Source: Rubrivivax albus (GTDB taxonomy: Bacteria > Pseudomonadota > Gammaproteobacteria > Burkholderiales > Burkholderiaceae_C). From it: a DNA stretch of 64,000 nucleotides. A program made the position numbers and the translations under genes. The notes below the pieces were generated by a model. That model saw nothing but the letters and a program-made list of their open reading frames with translations, was not told the origin of the DNA and ran no database searches. The stretch spans positions 868,001-932,000 of the forward strand of contig NZ_SACT01000001.1 in the NCBI RefSeq assembly GCF_004016515.1, in the 5' to 3' direction. Positions 19,752 to 32,470 of this stretch are shown piece after piece; the first letter of the stretch is position 1; each line of letters begins with the position of its first letter.

Positions 19752-19754
19752 ACT
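19749..19754 (+). promoter_or_regulatory. putative -10 box for apbC/mrp
   Basis: TAGACT overlaps the stop codon of the CYTH gene, 27 bases before the apbC ATG, in the context CCAG-TAGACTG-CTGG, a small inverted repeat. No good -35 is visible. The element suggests that apbC has its own promoter. Confidence 0.3.
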
Positions 19755-19781
19755 GCTGGGTATCCGAGGAGACTGGACCCC

Positions 19782-20876
19782 ATGACCGCACCCACGCAAA
19801 GCGCGCTGCTCGACGCGCTGAAAAACGTCACCGACCCCAACACCGGCCGCGACTTCGTCAGCGGCAAGCAGTTGCGCAACCTCCAGGTCGAGGGCGGCGA
19901 CGTCAGCTTCGACGTCGAGCTCGGCTACCCGGCCAAGAGCCAGGTGCCGGCGCTGCGCAGCGCGCTGATCGCCGCAGCGCGCAGCGTGCCCGGCGTGCAG
20001 AACGTCAGCGTGCAGATCGCGACCAAGGTCGTGGCCCACGCGGCGCAGCGTGGCGTGCAGCTGCTGCCGAAGGTGAAGAACATCGTCGCCGTGGCCTCGG
20101 GCAAGGGCGGTGTCGGCAAGAGCACCACCACCGTGAACCTGGCGCTGGCGCTGGCCGCCGAAGGCGCCAGCGTGGGCATCCTGGACGCCGACATCTACGG
20201 CCCCAGCCAGCCGATGATGATGGGCATCGAGGGCCGCCCCGAGAGTGTCGACGGCCAGAGCATGGAGGCGCTGGAGAACTACGGCGTGCAGGTCATGTCG
20301 ATCGGCTTCCTGATCGACGCCGACAACCCGATGATCTGGCGCGGCCCGATGGCCACGCAGGCCCTGGAGCAGCTGCTGCGCCAGACCAACTGGCGCGAGC
20401 TGGACTACCTGCTGGTGGACATGCCCCCGGGCACCGGCGACATCCAGCTCACGCTGAGCCAGCGCGTGCCGCTGACCGGCGCGGTGATCGTCACCACGCC
20501 GCAGGACATTGCGCTGCTCGATGCCAAGAAGGGCCTGAAGATGTTCGAGAAGGTGGGCGTGCCCATCCTCGGCATCGTCGAGAACATGGCCGTCTACTGC
20601 TGCCCCAACTGCGGCCACACCGAGCACATCTTCGGCGCCGACGGCGGCAAGCGCATGGCCGAGCAGTACGGCGTGGACTACCTCGGCGCACTGCCACTGA
20701 ACCTGTCGATCCGCGAACAGGCCGATTCCGGCCGGCCCAGCGTGGTGGCCGACCCGGAAGGCGAGATCGCCGGCCTGTACAAGGCCGTGGCGCGCCAGGT
20801 GGCGGTGAAGATCGCGGCCAAGGCCAAGGACTACTCGGCCAAGTTCCCGACGATCTCGATCAGCAAGACGACCTGA
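19782..20876 (+). CDS. apbC: iron-sulfur cluster carrier protein ApbC/Mrp
   Basis: ApbC/Mrp ATPases bind and pass on [4Fe-4S] clusters in the cytosol. The 364-residue protein has an N-terminal MIP18-like domain (about 1-85), then a deviant Walker A motif GKGGVGKST at 107-115, switch segments such as DADIYGPSQP and DMPPGTGD, and a CxxC in CCPNCGH near residue 270 that binds the cluster at the dimer interface. An AGGAG site precedes the ATG at 19782. A hairpin terminator separates it from the convergent TRAP genes. Confidence 0.95.
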   Translation: MTAPTQSALLDALKNVTDPNTGRDFVSGKQLRNLQVEGGDVSFDVELGYPAKSQVPALRSALIAAARSVPGVQNVSVQIATKVVAHAAQRGVQLLPKVKNIVAVASGKGGVGKSTTTVNLALALAAEGASVGILDADIYGPSQPMMMGIEGRPESVDGQSMEALENYGVQVMSIGFLIDADNPMIWRGPMATQALEQLLRQTNWRELDYLLVDMPPGTGDIQLTLSQRVPLTGAVIVTTPQDIALLDAKKGLKMFEKVGVPILGIVENMAVYCCPNCGHTEHIFGADGGKRMAEQYGVDYLGALPLNLSIREQADSGRPSVVADPEGEIAGLYKAVARQVAVKIAAKAKDYSAKFPTISISKTT

Positions 20877-20899
20877 GCGCGAGAGAAGCCACCATGCGG

Positions 20900-20924
20900 A
20901 ACCCCGGCCATGCGCCGGGGTTTC
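20900..20924. terminator. terminator between convergent apbC and dctM
   Basis: AACCCCGGC (20900-20908) and GCCGGGGTT (20914-20922) form a 9-bp stem with loop CATGC followed by TCTCG. With A residues on its left side it could act in both directions between the convergent apbC and TRAP operons. Confidence 0.7.
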
Positions 20925-20934
20925 TCGTGGGGAG

Positions 20935-22215
20935 TCAGTCGAACACCAGTTCCGGCAGGAACAGGCTGATCTGCGGGATGTAGGTCACCATCACCAGGAA
21001 CAGCAGCAGGATCATCAGCCACGGCAGCGCCGCGCGCACCACCTGCACGATGTTCATCCCGGTGATGCCGCTGGTGACGAACAGGTTCAGGCCCACCGGC
21101 GGCGTGATCATGCCGATCTCCATGTTCACGACCATGATGATCCCCAGGTGGATCGGGTCGATGCCCAGCTGGGTGGCGATCGGGAAGAAGATCGGCGCCA
21201 GGATCAGGATGATGCCGGTCGGCTCCATGAAGTTGCCGGCCACCAGCAGGATGATGTTGACCACCAGCAGGAACATCCACGGTGTCATGCCGGCGGCGAG
21301 GATGGCCTCGGCGATGGTCTGCGGGATGCGCTCGGTGGTCAGCACATGGGCGAAGAGCAGCGCGTTGGCGATGATGAACATCAGCATCACCGTCGTCTTG
21401 CCGGCCTCCAGGAACACGTGCGGCAGCTCGCGGGGCTTGATGTCGCGGTAGATCACGATGGCGACGAAGACGGCGTAGACCGCCGACACCGCGGCCGCTT
21501 CCGTCGGCGTGAAGATGCCGCCGTAGATGCCGCCCATGATGATCACCAGCAGCATCAGGCCCCAGATGGACTCCCTGAACGTGCGCCACAGTTCGGCCGG
21601 GCTGGCGCGCTCGGTGCGCGTGAGCGTCAGCTTGCCGGCGCGCCACCACACGGCGAAGGCCAGCATGAAGGCCAGCAGCAGGCCGGGGATGACGCCGGCC
21701 ATGAACATGCGGCCCACCGAGACCTCGGTGACGGCGGCATAGACCACCATCACGATCGACGGCGGGATCAGGATGCCCAGCGTGCCGGCGTTGCAGATGA
21801 CGCCGGCGGCGAACTCCTTCGTGTAGCCGCTCCTGACCATGCCGGCGATCACGATCGAGCCCACCGCCACCACGGTGGCCGGGCTGGAGCCGGAGACGGC
21901 GGCGAACAGCGTGCAGGCCAGCACGCTCGCGATCGCCAGACCGCCGCGCATGTGGCCCACCGCCGCGATGGCGAAGGCCACCATGCGCTTGGCCACCCCG
22001 CCGGTGCTCATCAGCGCGCCGGCGAGCACGAAGAACGGGATCGACAGCAACGTGTAGTGCTCACTGGTCTCGAAGATCTTGATCGTCAGGCTGGCCAGAG
22101 AGTCCTGGCCGACCAGCAGGATCGTCGCCAGGCTCGACAGGCCCAGCGCGATCGCCACCGGTGTGCCCAGGGCCATCAGCACGAAGAGCGTGAGGAAGAG
22201 GATGGCGGTGTTCAT
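20935..22215 (-). CDS. dctM: TRAP transporter large permease (DctM family)
   Basis: DctM is the ion-coupled membrane subunit of TRAP uptake systems for organic acids. The 426-residue protein is hydrophobic throughout with about 12 membrane segments and typical signatures: PFFVLAGALMSTGGVAKRM, a VSGSSPATVVAVG motif, GTLGILIPPSIVMVVYA, and a C-terminal TPPVGLNLFV. The start at 22215 (MNTAILFLTL) was chosen because the upstream extension is antisense shadow and it overlaps the dctQ stop by four bases. Substrate is inferred to be a C4-dicarboxylate or similar acid from the adjacent Dct-type two-component system. Confidence 0.93.
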   Translation of the reverse strand: MNTAILFLTLFVLMALGTPVAIALGLSSLATILLVGQDSLASLTIKIFETSEHYTLLSIPFFVLAGALMSTGGVAKRMVAFAIAAVGHMRGGLAIASVLACTLFAAVSGSSPATVVAVGSIVIAGMVRSGYTKEFAAGVICNAGTLGILIPPSIVMVVYAAVTEVSVGRMFMAGVIPGLLLAFMLAFAVWWRAGKLTLTRTERASPAELWRTFRESIWGLMLLVIIMGGIYGGIFTPTEAAAVSAVYAVFVAIVIYRDIKPRELPHVFLEAGKTTVMLMFIIANALLFAHVLTTERIPQTIAEAILAAGMTPWMFLLVVNIILLVAGNFMEPTGIILILAPIFFPIATQLGIDPIHLGIIMVVNMEIGMITPPVGLNLFVTSGITGMNIVQVVRAALPWLMILLLFLVMVTYIPQISLFLPELVFD

Positions 22216-22739
22216 GCCTTGGCCTCCTCGGCCTTGAGTTTCATCGCCTCGGCCGCCTCGTCGGCCAGGTGCAGGCTGTCGGACTTGCCGGTGACGAGCT
22301 GCCACAGCACCTGCCCGAACCGGAAGGCCATCAGCGCGTAGCCCAGCGGCAGGATGGCACGCACCACCCAGACCGGAATCGGCAGGTCCTCGAGCTCGAC
22401 CCCCACCATCTTCATCTTGCTGACGTAGACCCAGGCGCCGGCGATCACGATGCCGGCGTAGACCAGGCACAGCAGCACGACGAGGATGGACACGCCGCGC
22501 TTCAGCCCCGAGGGCATCAGCCGCAGCAGCGCGTCGACGCCGATGTGCGCGCCGATGCGCACGCCGTAGGCCACGCCGACGAAGATCATCACGGCGAAGA
22601 ACACCGTGGTCAGTTCCAGGGCCCACGTGAACCCGGAATTGAAGACGTAGCGCAGGACCACCTGCACGAACGTCAGGCCCGTCATCGCCACGAGCATGGC
22701 AATGACGATCCACTCCTCCAAACGATCCAGCCAGCGCAT
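22212..22739 (-). CDS. dctQ: TRAP transporter small permease (DctQ family)
   Basis: DctQ is the small four-helix membrane subunit that pairs with DctM. The 175-residue product has four hydrophobic segments starting with EEWIVIAMLVAMTGLTFVQ, the conserved FTWALELTTVFFAVMIFVG region and a basic, Ala/Glu-rich C-terminal tail. It overlaps dctM by four bases and lies 78 bases after dctP on the same strand, giving the standard P-Q-M order. Confidence 0.92.
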   Translation of the reverse strand: MRWLDRLEEWIVIAMLVAMTGLTFVQVVLRYVFNSGFTWALELTTVFFAVMIFVGVAYGVRIGAHIGVDALLRLMPSGLKRGVSILVVLLCLVYAGIVIAGAWVYVSKMKMVGVELEDLPIPVWVVRAILPLGYALMAFRFGQVLWQLVTGKSDSLHLADEAAEAMKLKAEEAKA

Positions 22740-22817
22740 GGCGGGCCCTCCTGTCTCATGCCACCGCCCCGGCCGACGAAACGGCCGGGACGATGGTCTT
22801 CCCCGTCGCGATGCGGT

Positions 22818-25861
<3,044 letters not shown>

Positions 25862-25883
25862 GCCGTCGTTCAGCCGCGGGCTC

Positions 25884-27234
<1,351 letters not shown>

Positions 27235-27245
<11 letters not shown>

Positions 27246-27834
27246 GCTGCAGTTGCTGGAGCTCGGCCACGGTGTTGGCGTTGAAGAACGCCGAGGCGTC
27301 GTCGAACGTGACCACGGCCACGCGGTGGCGTGCCGTCCAGCGGTCGATCTTGCGTTCACCGGCCTGCATGAAGGCCACCAGGCTCTCCATCAGGTGAGCG
27401 TGCATCAGGCAGAACACCGGCTGTGTGCGCAGCGTGCCATCCTCGAGCGTGGCCGCCATCGCGATCTCGGCGTCTTCGGCCTGCAGCGCCGTGCCCAGGC
27501 GTTCGACCAGGTCGGCCGGGAAGTTCGGCGTGTCGCAGGGCACGGTGACGAGGTAGGGCGTTTCGCAGTGCTCCAGACCGGCCAGCACGCCGGCCAGCGG
27601 GCCCGGGAAGTCCGCCGTCGCGTCGGGCCACACCGGCGCACCGAAGGCCTCGTAGGCGCCCAGGTTGCGGTTGGCGTTGAGCATCAGGTGGCCCACCTGC
27701 GGCTGCAGCCGCAACAGCGCATGCAGCGCCAGCGGGATGCCCTGGTGGTTCTGCAGCCCCTTGTCGACGCCGCCCATGCGGCTGCCGCGGCCGCCGGCCA
27801 GCACCAGGCCGGTGATGAGTTCCGGATCGATCAT
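27235..27834 (-). CDS. mobA: molybdenum cofactor guanylyltransferase
   Basis: MobA attaches GMP to molybdopterin, making the bis-MGD cofactor required by formate dehydrogenase. The 199-residue Rossmann-like protein has the nucleotide-binding signature [18 protein letters not shown] near the N terminus, LMLNANRNL, and VPCDTPNFP with a metal-binding aspartate. It overlaps the torD-like gene by four bases (ATGA) upstream and the regulator by 11 bases downstream, so it is part of the accessory operon of the nearby formate dehydrogenase. Confidence 0.95.
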
Positions 27835-28478
27835 GCTTCCAGCAGGTCGAAGCCCTGCGTCTCCACCTCGACGAAGCTGCGCGTGAACGCGGCCACCGAA
27901 CGCCAGACCTCGGCCCGCGGGTGTGCCTGCACCGCGTCGCACAGCGCGCCGACCCAGGGCTGCACGTGGGCACGGAAGAAGCGGCGCTGCTGCTCCAGGT
28001 TGTGCACCGTGGGGTCGTCGCCGGCGCCGTCCCCGGCGATCAGGTAGCGCATGACCTCGAACACGTAGGCCACGTGGTCCTCGGTTTCGCCGCGGTCGGT
28101 GTCGCGCGTCAGGCCCAGCGCGGCCAGGTCGTCGCGCAGCTGCGCCAGCGGCTTTTCGTTGAGGAACCCGGTCAGGTAGTACGAGCCGTAGAGGAAGACC
28201 TCGGGCTTGCCCACGCCATGGAACAGCGCCTCGTGCTCGGCGGCGGCGGCGTCGGCGGTGGTGGCACGCATGGCCGCCACCAGGGCCTCCCAGGCGGCCT
28301 CCAGCGGCCCGCCTTGCTGCGGTGCCTGCGTCACGGCCACGCCGAACTGGCGCAGCAGGGCCTCGTCGGGCGGCGCCAGCCACAGGGCGGCCAGCAGGCC
28401 GTAGAGCTCGGCACGCTCGAGCTCGACGCTGTCGTCGGCTGCGGCGGGGGCCAGTCGGATCGGTGCGGTGTCGCTCAT
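27831..28478 (-). CDS. TorD/DmsD-family chaperone for formate dehydrogenase
   Basis: TorD-family proteins bind twin-arginine signal peptides of molybdoenzymes and help insert the cofactor before export. The 215-residue, all-helical protein contains the conserved segment [22 protein letters not shown] and [15 protein letters not shown], matching the ExxxPxDH-like region loosely. The start at 28478 gives MSDTAPIRL; an upstream in-frame ATG would add 10 residues. It overlaps mobA (ATGA). Its likely client is the FdhA precursor encoded divergently at 32,471-35,443. Confidence 0.85.
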   Translation of the reverse strand: MSDTAPIRLAPAAADDSVELERAELYGLLAALWLAPPDEALLRQFGVAVTQAPQQGGPLEAAWEALVAAMRATTADAAAAEHEALFHGVGKPEVFLYGSYYLTGFLNEKPLAQLRDDLAALGLTRDTDRGETEDHVAYVFEVMRYLIAGDGAGDDPTVHNLEQQRRFFRAHVQPWVGALCDAVQAHPRAEVWRSVAAFTRSFVEVETQGFDLLEA

Positions 28479-28514
28479 GTCAGTGCTGCCCGGCCGTTCC
28501 GAAGGCACTGACAG

Positions 28515-28551
28515 CCCCCAATGGGGGCAGCGAACGGAGTGGGCGTGGGGG
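28515..28551. repeat. GC-rich intergenic repeat-like element
   Basis: In the 107-base gap before the TorD-like gene, CCCCCA (28515-28520) can pair either with TGGGGG at 28522-28527 or with TGGGGG at 28546-28551, with GCAGCGAACGGAGTGGGCG between them. The pattern resembles short intergenic elements I have seen described in other Burkholderiales genomes, but a second copy is not present in this window. Confidence 0.35.
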
Positions 28552-28585
28552 TTTCATGTCGGGAGGTCGGGGCGCGAGGCCCGGG

Positions 28586-30793
28586 TCAGAGGTCGGTGAT
28601 CCGGACTTCGCCCGGGTCGCTGTGCAGGTCGATGACGCGGCAGTCGCCGCACATCTTCAGCCGGTCGGCCGCCTTGCCCTGGAATGCGGCATGGCCGGCG
28701 AGCTTGCCGATCATGGCCTCGATGGCGCGCAACGTGCCGAAGGGCTTGCCGCAACGCACGCAGGCGTAGGGCTCGACCTCGTGCAGCACGCGCATCTGTC
28801 GACGCGCCTTGCCGCCGTCGGCCAGCCACAGCCGCGGCTGCAGCGTGATTGCGTTCTCAGGGCAGGTCTTTTCGCACAGGCCGCACTGCACGCAGCTGGA
28901 CTCCACGAAGCGCAGCTGCGGGCGCTCCGGGTTGTCGGCCAGCGCGCTTTTGGGGCAGGCGCCGACGCAGCTCAGGCACATGGTGCAGCGCTCGGTGTCG
29001 ACAGCCAGCGTGCCGAAGGGCGCACCTTCGGCGGGCAGCGCGATGGTCTCGGCGGCTTGCGGGGCGCAGGCCAGCAGGTGGTCCAAGGCCAGATCGAGCG
29101 TGGCCCGCTTGTCGGCCTGCACGGCGAAGGTGCCGGGCCGCGACACCGTGGTGGCGGCCGGTTCGGCCAGCGCGGTATCCAGGGCGGCGAGGTCGCGTGC
29201 ATCGCGGGTCTCGATCAGCCGCAGGTGCGTGCCGGCGTAGCCCAGGCCGGTGAGGATGGCCTGGCCCACGGCCATCTGCTGCGCCAGCGCCTCGCGGTAG
29301 GCGGGCGCCTCCTCGTCGGTCAGCAGCACCCAGACCTGGGTGGCGCCCTGGGCGATGGCGCTGAGCCACAGGTCCAGGCCCCAGCTGGCGGTGTGCCACA
29401 CGCCCACCGGCAGCACGCGCGCCGGCACGCCGCGAACGTCGGCGTCCACGCGTGCGGCACGGCCCAGTTCCTCCACCAGCCGTGCGCCGGCGCCGTCGCT
29501 GTGCAGCAGCACCGCCGGAGCCTTGCCGCCGGCATGGCGGTAGGTGGTCAGCAGCGTGCGCAGGCGCCGGCCCTGGTCGACCGTGCCCGGGTAGGCGAAG
29601 CCCAGCGCGCCGCTGGGGCAGACGGTGCTGCACGCGCCGCAGCCCACGCAGAGGTGCGGGTCGACGACGATGCCGCCAGTCACCGGCTGCGGGCGGGCCG
29701 ATTCGCCCACCGGCCGCGGCCCACGCGCCTGCACTTTGCCCTTCATCGACGCGTCGCTGCGGATCGCGCTGGCCGAGCAGACGTCGATGCAGGCGCTGCA
29801 GCCGACCTTCTCGTTGCGGCTGTGCGCGCACAGCTTGTGCTCGTAGCGGAAGAAGCGCGGCTTCTCGAAACTGCCGACGGCATCACGCAGTTCCACCACG
29901 GCGCCGGCCAGGGCCACCGGGTCGGCACCGACGTGGAAGTAGCCCTGCGGCTTGGCATGCTGCGTGAAGGCCGGGGCCGGGCGCAGGTCGAGCACGAGGT
30001 CGAAGCGTTCCTTGACCTGCAGCGGTTCGCGCGCGAAGTCGATCGCGCCGGCCGCGTCGCAGACGCGCACGCAGTCGCGATGGCTGCGGCAGCGCGACAG
30101 GTCGACCTGGTAGCTGAAGTCGATGGCGCCTTCCGGGCAGGCGTCGATGCAGGCGTTGCAGCGCGTGCACAGGTCGAGGTCGATCGGGTTGCCGCTGGTC
30201 CACTCGGCCTCGAAGGCGCCGAGCCAGCCGCGCAGATGTGTCAGGCGGCCGGCCTGCACGGCATGTTCGCCGCGCTGCGGCAGGGCGCCGCCGTCCACCA
30301 GCAGCGTGAGGTCCAGGCGGTCGCCCAGCAGCGCCGCCGCGCGGGCCGCGGGTTCGGCCGCGCCGATCACCAGGCAGCGGCCTTCGGAGCGGTAGCTCAC
30401 CGTGCCCACCGGCTCCGGGTCGGGCAGCTGGGCGGCAGCGATCAGCGCGGCGAGCTTGGGCGTGGCCGACGCCGCGTCGCGCGACCAGCCGCCGGTCTCC
30501 CGCAGGTTGACGAAGCGGATCGGCCGCTCCTGCACGCTGGCCGCGCCTTCGGTCTGCGCGTTCAGCTCGAGGAACAGCCGCTGCTCCTGCGTGCAGCCCA
30601 CCAGCAGGGGTTCGGCGCTGGCCGTGGTGGCCTTGGCGGCGCGCTGGAACGCGCTGGCCTCGCGGCGGCAGAGCAGCGTGTGGCCGGTTTCCAGGCCGTC
30701 AGCGCTGGCGTTCGGCGTCTTCTCCAGCGCGCGGGCGATCGCCGGCAGGTCCAGCGGCATCGTCCGGTTGCAGTCGCAGATCAGGGTCTTCAT
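28586..30793 (-). CDS. multi-cluster 4Fe-4S ferredoxin-like protein of the formate dehydrogenase locus
   Basis: A 735-residue soluble protein rich in 4Fe-4S motifs: CTRCNACIDACPEGAI near 208, CSACIDVC near 330, CVGCGACSTVCPSGAL near 385, CTMCLSCVGACPKSAL near 605, and CVQCGLCEKTCPENAI near 635, plus C-terminal CVRCG and CGDCR. It starts MKTLICDCNRTM. This family accompanies formate dehydrogenase genes in betaproteobacteria together with DUF3305 and DUF3306 proteins; its electron-transfer partner is not known to me. The start at 30793 was chosen for the typical N terminus, and it overlaps the DUF3306 gene by 95 bases. No signal peptide, so probably cytosolic. Confidence 0.88.
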   Translation of the reverse strand: MKTLICDCNRTMPLDLPAIARALEKTPNASADGLETGHTLLCRREASAFQRAAKATTASAEPLLVGCTQEQRLFLELNAQTEGAASVQERPIRFVNLRETGGWSRDAASATPKLAALIAAAQLPDPEPVGTVSYRSEGRCLVIGAAEPAARAAALLGDRLDLTLLVDGGALPQRGEHAVQAGRLTHLRGWLGAFEAEWTSGNPIDLDLCTRCNACIDACPEGAIDFSYQVDLSRCRSHRDCVRVCDAAGAIDFAREPLQVKERFDLVLDLRPAPAFTQHAKPQGYFHVGADPVALAGAVVELRDAVGSFEKPRFFRYEHKLCAHSRNEKVGCSACIDVCSASAIRSDASMKGKVQARGPRPVGESARPQPVTGGIVVDPHLCVGCGACSTVCPSGALGFAYPGTVDQGRRLRTLLTTYRHAGGKAPAVLLHSDGAGARLVEELGRAARVDADVRGVPARVLPVGVWHTASWGLDLWLSAIAQGATQVWVLLTDEEAPAYREALAQQMAVGQAILTGLGYAGTHLRLIETRDARDLAALDTALAEPAATTVSRPGTFAVQADKRATLDLALDHLLACAPQAAETIALPAEGAPFGTLAVDTERCTMCLSCVGACPKSALADNPERPQLRFVESSCVQCGLCEKTCPENAITLQPRLWLADGGKARRQMRVLHEVEPYACVRCGKPFGTLRAIEAMIGKLAGHAAFQGKAADRLKMCGDCRVIDLHSDPGEVRITDL

Positions 30794-31382
30794 CAGGGGC
30801 GCGTGGGTCGGGTGAGGGGATGTCCGCGTCGGCGGTGGCCGAGGGGGCCGGGGCAGCAGAGGGCGTGGCGGGGTCGGCGGCGCCGGCCGATGCAGCCTTC
30901 GCCTTCTCTTCGTCTTCTTCGTCGTCGAACAGGCCGAGCACATGGGCCTGCGCCATGCGCCGGAGCATGCTCTGGGGCAGCGGCTCGAGCTTGTTGTAGT
31001 CCATGATGTCGATGTCCATCTCGTCGATGACATTGAACCGTGGATCGGCGAACAGCTTCTTCAGCGCTGCGTTGCGCACCTGGGGGTCGACGTCGGGCTT
31101 GGCGAAGCGCGCGAAGTCCGATTCGGGCGTCAGCGCCTCGGTGTCTTCCAGTTGTGGCGGTGGTTCGGGCGGGGGCGCGGCTGGGACACCTTGCGATACC
31201 GTGGCCGAACCGTCGGGCTGCAGCGCATCAGCGTGACCGGTGACGGGGGTTGCCGTCGAGCGCGACACTGCGGGCGTCGCGGGAGCCGCGGCCGGCGGCT
31301 CCGGCGCCGGTGCGCCCGTGCGCACCGCGGCCTTGCGGCGCGACCAGCGCGACAGAAAGCCGTCGTCGTCGGGCCGGTTCAT
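30699..31382 (-). CDS. DUF3306 domain-containing protein
   Basis: This 227-residue protein begins MNRPDDDGFLSRWSRRK, a start typical of DUF3306 proteins that sit next to formate dehydrogenase genes, followed by a Pro/Ala-rich linker and a conserved core with ESDFARFAKPDVDPQVRNAALKKLF and DEMDIDIMDYNKLEP. The function is unknown. Its last 32 residues are read from the start of the ferredoxin gene in another frame and are charged and low in complexity. It overlaps the DUF3305 gene by four bases. Tight coupling suggests a role in assembly of the enzyme. Confidence 0.85.
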   Translation of the reverse strand: MNRPDDDGFLSRWSRRKAAVRTGAPAPEPPAAAPATPAVSRSTATPVTGHADALQPDGSATVSQGVPAAPPPEPPPQLEDTEALTPESDFARFAKPDVDPQVRNAALKKLFADPRFNVIDEMDIDIMDYNKLEPLPQSMLRRMAQAHVLGLFDDEEDEEKAKAASAGAADPATPSAAPAPSATADADIPSPDPRAPDEDPDLRLQPDDAAGPAGDRPRAGEDAERQR

Positions 31383-31858
31383 CGCTGGTCCGGGGCCTTG
31401 AACGAGGCCGGTCGCACGCGGCGCTTGGGCTCCGGGCGATAGTGGGCGTCGGTGAAGGCCTGCAGTTCCTCGCGCACGTCGGGCGGCAGCACCACCGTGT
31501 CCACCCGCTCCTCGGCGTCCAGCTGCCGGCCGGCCTCGTGGTAGGACAGCGTCACCATCTGTGGCCGCGCCATCGACGGGTCGTCGTCGTCGATGCGCCA
31601 CCAGACGAACCAGGAGGGCTGGCCGCTGGTGAGGTTCAGGTAGTAGCCCTCGCCCTCGTCGGTGTGCAGTTCCACGCGCAGCCCGGGGTGGAGGAAGCGC
31701 GCCACCGTGCCGTCGTCGTGCAGCTGCAGGGGCTGGTCGCCGAACTGACCTTCGTCGATCGTCACGTCCACGATCGAGAAACGCCAGTCCTCCCACCGGG
31801 TGGGCGCGCGGTGGCGGTCGATGGTGACGGCAACGGTCAGTGCAGGGCGTTCGCGCAT
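31379..31858 (-). CDS. DUF3305 domain-containing protein
   Basis: A 159-residue protein matching the DUF3305 family: RWEDWRFSIVDV near residue 20, YLNLTSGQPSWFVWWRIDDDDP in the middle, and a basic C terminus. The role is unknown, but the family is almost always found next to DUF3306 and formate dehydrogenase genes. It is first in the leftward accessory operon. On its strand a TAGAAT box lies at the complement of 31964-31969, about 105 bases upstream, a possible -10 element. Confidence 0.88.
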   Translation of the reverse strand: MRERPALTVAVTIDRHRAPTRWEDWRFSIVDVTIDEGQFGDQPLQLHDDGTVARFLHPGLRVELHTDEGEGYYLNLTSGQPSWFVWWRIDDDDPSMARPQMVTLSYHEAGRQLDAEERVDTVVLPPDVREELQAFTDAHYRPEPKRRVRPASFKAPDQR

Positions 31859-32237
31859 GCAGGCAGCGGGGTGGTCTTCAACAGTTTCAGAGTGGGCCGA
31901 CGTGATGCTTGGGGTTTCTTCGTCTGCGGCGGGCTGCGACCGCCCAGTGTCGGCGGCGCGCGGATTCTACGGAGGCCTGTTTTCCCCGATGGCCGGCAGA
32001 TACTGCCCCCAACAGCGTGGTCATTGTGCGAGGCCGCTGCGTCGTGCAGGCGCGGGCGGGCTGCGCCCAGGCGGCGGTCCGCATGGGGTTCGACAGGCTG
32101 ACACCGGCTGCGACAAGTTGTCGCATGGCTCCCCGGGGGAACCCCGGTTGCTTTGCAGCCAGTGCTGGTTTGTCATCCAGGGTGCATATGCAAGTCCGTG
32201 CATGGGTCTGCACGGTCACGCTGTTGAGGAGACCACC
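31859..32237. promoter_or_regulatory. divergent intergenic region of the formate dehydrogenase locus
   Basis: This 379-base stretch separates the accessory operon (leftward) from the structural operon (rightward) and holds no gene I can support. It contains the 17-base dyad at 32109-32125, a 10-base palindrome TGCATATGCA at 32183-32192, a TAGAAT -10-like box for the leftward operon at the complement of 31964-31969, and a TTGTCA at 32170-32175. No FNR-type TTGAT-N4-ATCAA and no sigma-54 -24/-12 pair was seen. Confidence 0.6.
32109..32125. promoter_or_regulatory. 17-base dyad, probable operator of the fdh divergon
   Basis: TGCGACAA and TTGTCGCA are perfect 8-base half-sites around a single central G. 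Its position, 113 bases before the rightward start codon and 251 before the leftward one, fits an operator for a dimeric regulator acting on both operons. The regulator is not encoded beside it. Confidence 0.55.
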
Positions 32238-32453
32238 ATGAGCTCGCCCGAACGTCCGCAACTGAACCGCCGCACCGTCTTTGCCGGTGCGGGCACCGTG
32301 GGGGCGCTGGCTGCCGCGGCCACGCTGCTGCCGGCAGCCCGGACCGACACCGCTGCCGTGCCGGCGGCCGACGCCGGTCAGGCCGGCCAGGACCACGGCC
32401 GCTACCAGGAAACGGCGCACGTGCGCCAGTACTACCAGACGGCCAAGCTCTGA
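32238..32453 (+). CDS. small twin-arginine formate dehydrogenase-associated protein
   Basis: A 71-residue product with a twin-arginine-like leader (QLNRRTVFAGAGTVGALAAAATLLPA) and a short hydrophilic tail ending HVRQYYQTAKL. Such small proteins occur directly upstream of betaproteobacterial formate dehydrogenase operons. The function is not known; it may travel through Tat with the enzyme or act as a chaperone-like bait. A GAGGAG ribosome-binding site precedes the ATG at 32238, and fdhA follows after 17 bases. Confidence 0.85.
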   Translation: MSSPERPQLNRRTVFAGAGTVGALAAAATLLPAARTDTAAVPAADAGQAGQDHGRYQETAHVRQYYQTAKL

Positions 32454-32470
32454 GCATCACAGGAGACGTC

